Source of the DNA: Pictodentalium vernedei
Lineage: Eukaryota; Mollusca; Scaphopoda; Dentaliida; Dentaliidae
Assembly (NCBI GenBank): GCA_031216915.1
Contig: CM062296.1
Span: 790,268,823 to 790,332,822, forward strand
Length of the DNA: 64,000 bases
Direction of reading: 5' to 3'
Part shown: positions 63,756 to 64,000 of the stretch, in pieces
Position numbering within the stretch: the first letter of the stretch is position 1
How the letters are laid out: each line of letters begins with the position of its first letter
Program-made: the position numbers and the translations under genes
Notes under the pieces: model-generated
The model's database searches: none
Told to the model about the DNA's origin: nothing
The model's input: the letters and a program-made list of their open reading frames with translations, nothing else

Positions 63756-64000
63756 ACAGTTGCAACTATAGTTATGCAGGCTTTCTGTTCCGGCAGTGAC
63801 TCCGTCCGGCTGCCCTCTTCGCTCTGGGCTATTTGACCCAGGGCAAGGGGAAGGGGGGGGGGGGGGAGGGTGTTCCCTTAGGTCACCTGCTTTGTAGTGA
63901 AAAGCAAGGGAATGCCTCCTCCAAAGTCAGTATTTCTGAGTCGCTTCCGGGATGGTTTTAAAGTGTAATATTAATGTTAAAATTCATTCATGTCATATTT
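63756..64000 (+). other. Start of the 3' non-coding region of copy H
   Basis: Hairpin CTGGG/CCCAG, 14-nt G-run at 63853-63866, then AT-rich sequence running out of the window. Confidence 0.7.

Larger units (their letters stand above)
57730..64000 (+). mobile_element. DIRS-type YR retrotransposon, copy H (3' end beyond window)
   Basis: Left end ATTTTTATACTG at 57730, left repeat to 57929, leader, broken gag, open pol and YR, G-run 63853-63866; ICR and right repeat lie outside. From about 58117 to 60050 it is almost identical to copy F (33358-35290), including gag lesions. Elsewhere it differs from F and lies between the C and G lineages. Confidence 0.92.

Overview
Animal genomic DNA, very repeat-rich. 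Spliceosomal exons, 5S- and tRNA-derived SINEs, several MITE families and eight copies of one retrotransposon superfamily show that this is not a microbial replicon. The background low-complexity and diverged short repeats resemble those I associate with molluscs or other lophotrochozoans, but that placement is weak inference.

Most of the window is DIRS-type tyrosine-recombinase retrotransposon, always on the + strand. I name the copies: A (1-3296, 3' half), B (6004-12921), C (13456-20575), D (21419-28361), X (an older, diverged copy, 29230-48432), F (32972-39559, nested in X), G (41004-48115, nested in the internal complementary region of X) and H (57730 to the window end). Their layout is: left inverted terminal repeat (about 200 bp), about 0.9 kb leader, gag with a Cys/His N-terminus, pol (reverse transcriptase, RNase H, DAM-like methyltransferase remnant) in another frame, tyrosine recombinase (YR) overlapping the end of pol, a 3' region with a hairpin and a 12-20 nt G-run, an internal complementary region (ICR) and the right inverted repeat. 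The ICR is the complement of both element ends joined, the hallmark of a circular DIRS intermediate. No complete copy is intact throughout. G has open gag and pol but a broken YR. C has open pol and YR but a broken gag. H has an open YR, an open pol with suspicious substitutions, and a broken gag. F is a patchwork with several deletions. B and D are old non-autonomous copies sharing a gag tandem duplication and loss of the RT domain.

Two short exons on the + strand, 4806-4901 (furin-like Cys-rich repeat) and 50974-51057 (calcium-binding EGF start), are both phase 1-1 and join into a CRELD-like module. If they are adjacent exons, copies B, C, D, X, F and G (and several MITEs) lie within one intron of about 46 kb. 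A possible further exon at 56152-56289 would use a splice donor supplied by the end of a MITE.

Between the DIRS copies lie: a 5S-rRNA-derived SINE (about 4985-5365); four tRNA-headed or truncated SINEs sharing its body; eight copies or fragments of a TTAA-flanked palindromic MITE family (piggyBac-like ends); a second TTAA MITE family; a TA-flanked mariner-like MITE nested in a TTAA MITE; a 335-bp tandem repeat; and a diverged minisatellite of about 130 bp. I see no rRNA, tRNA, CRISPR or prokaryotic features. Coordinates of element ends come from comparing copies by eye and should be good to a few bases, except where stated.
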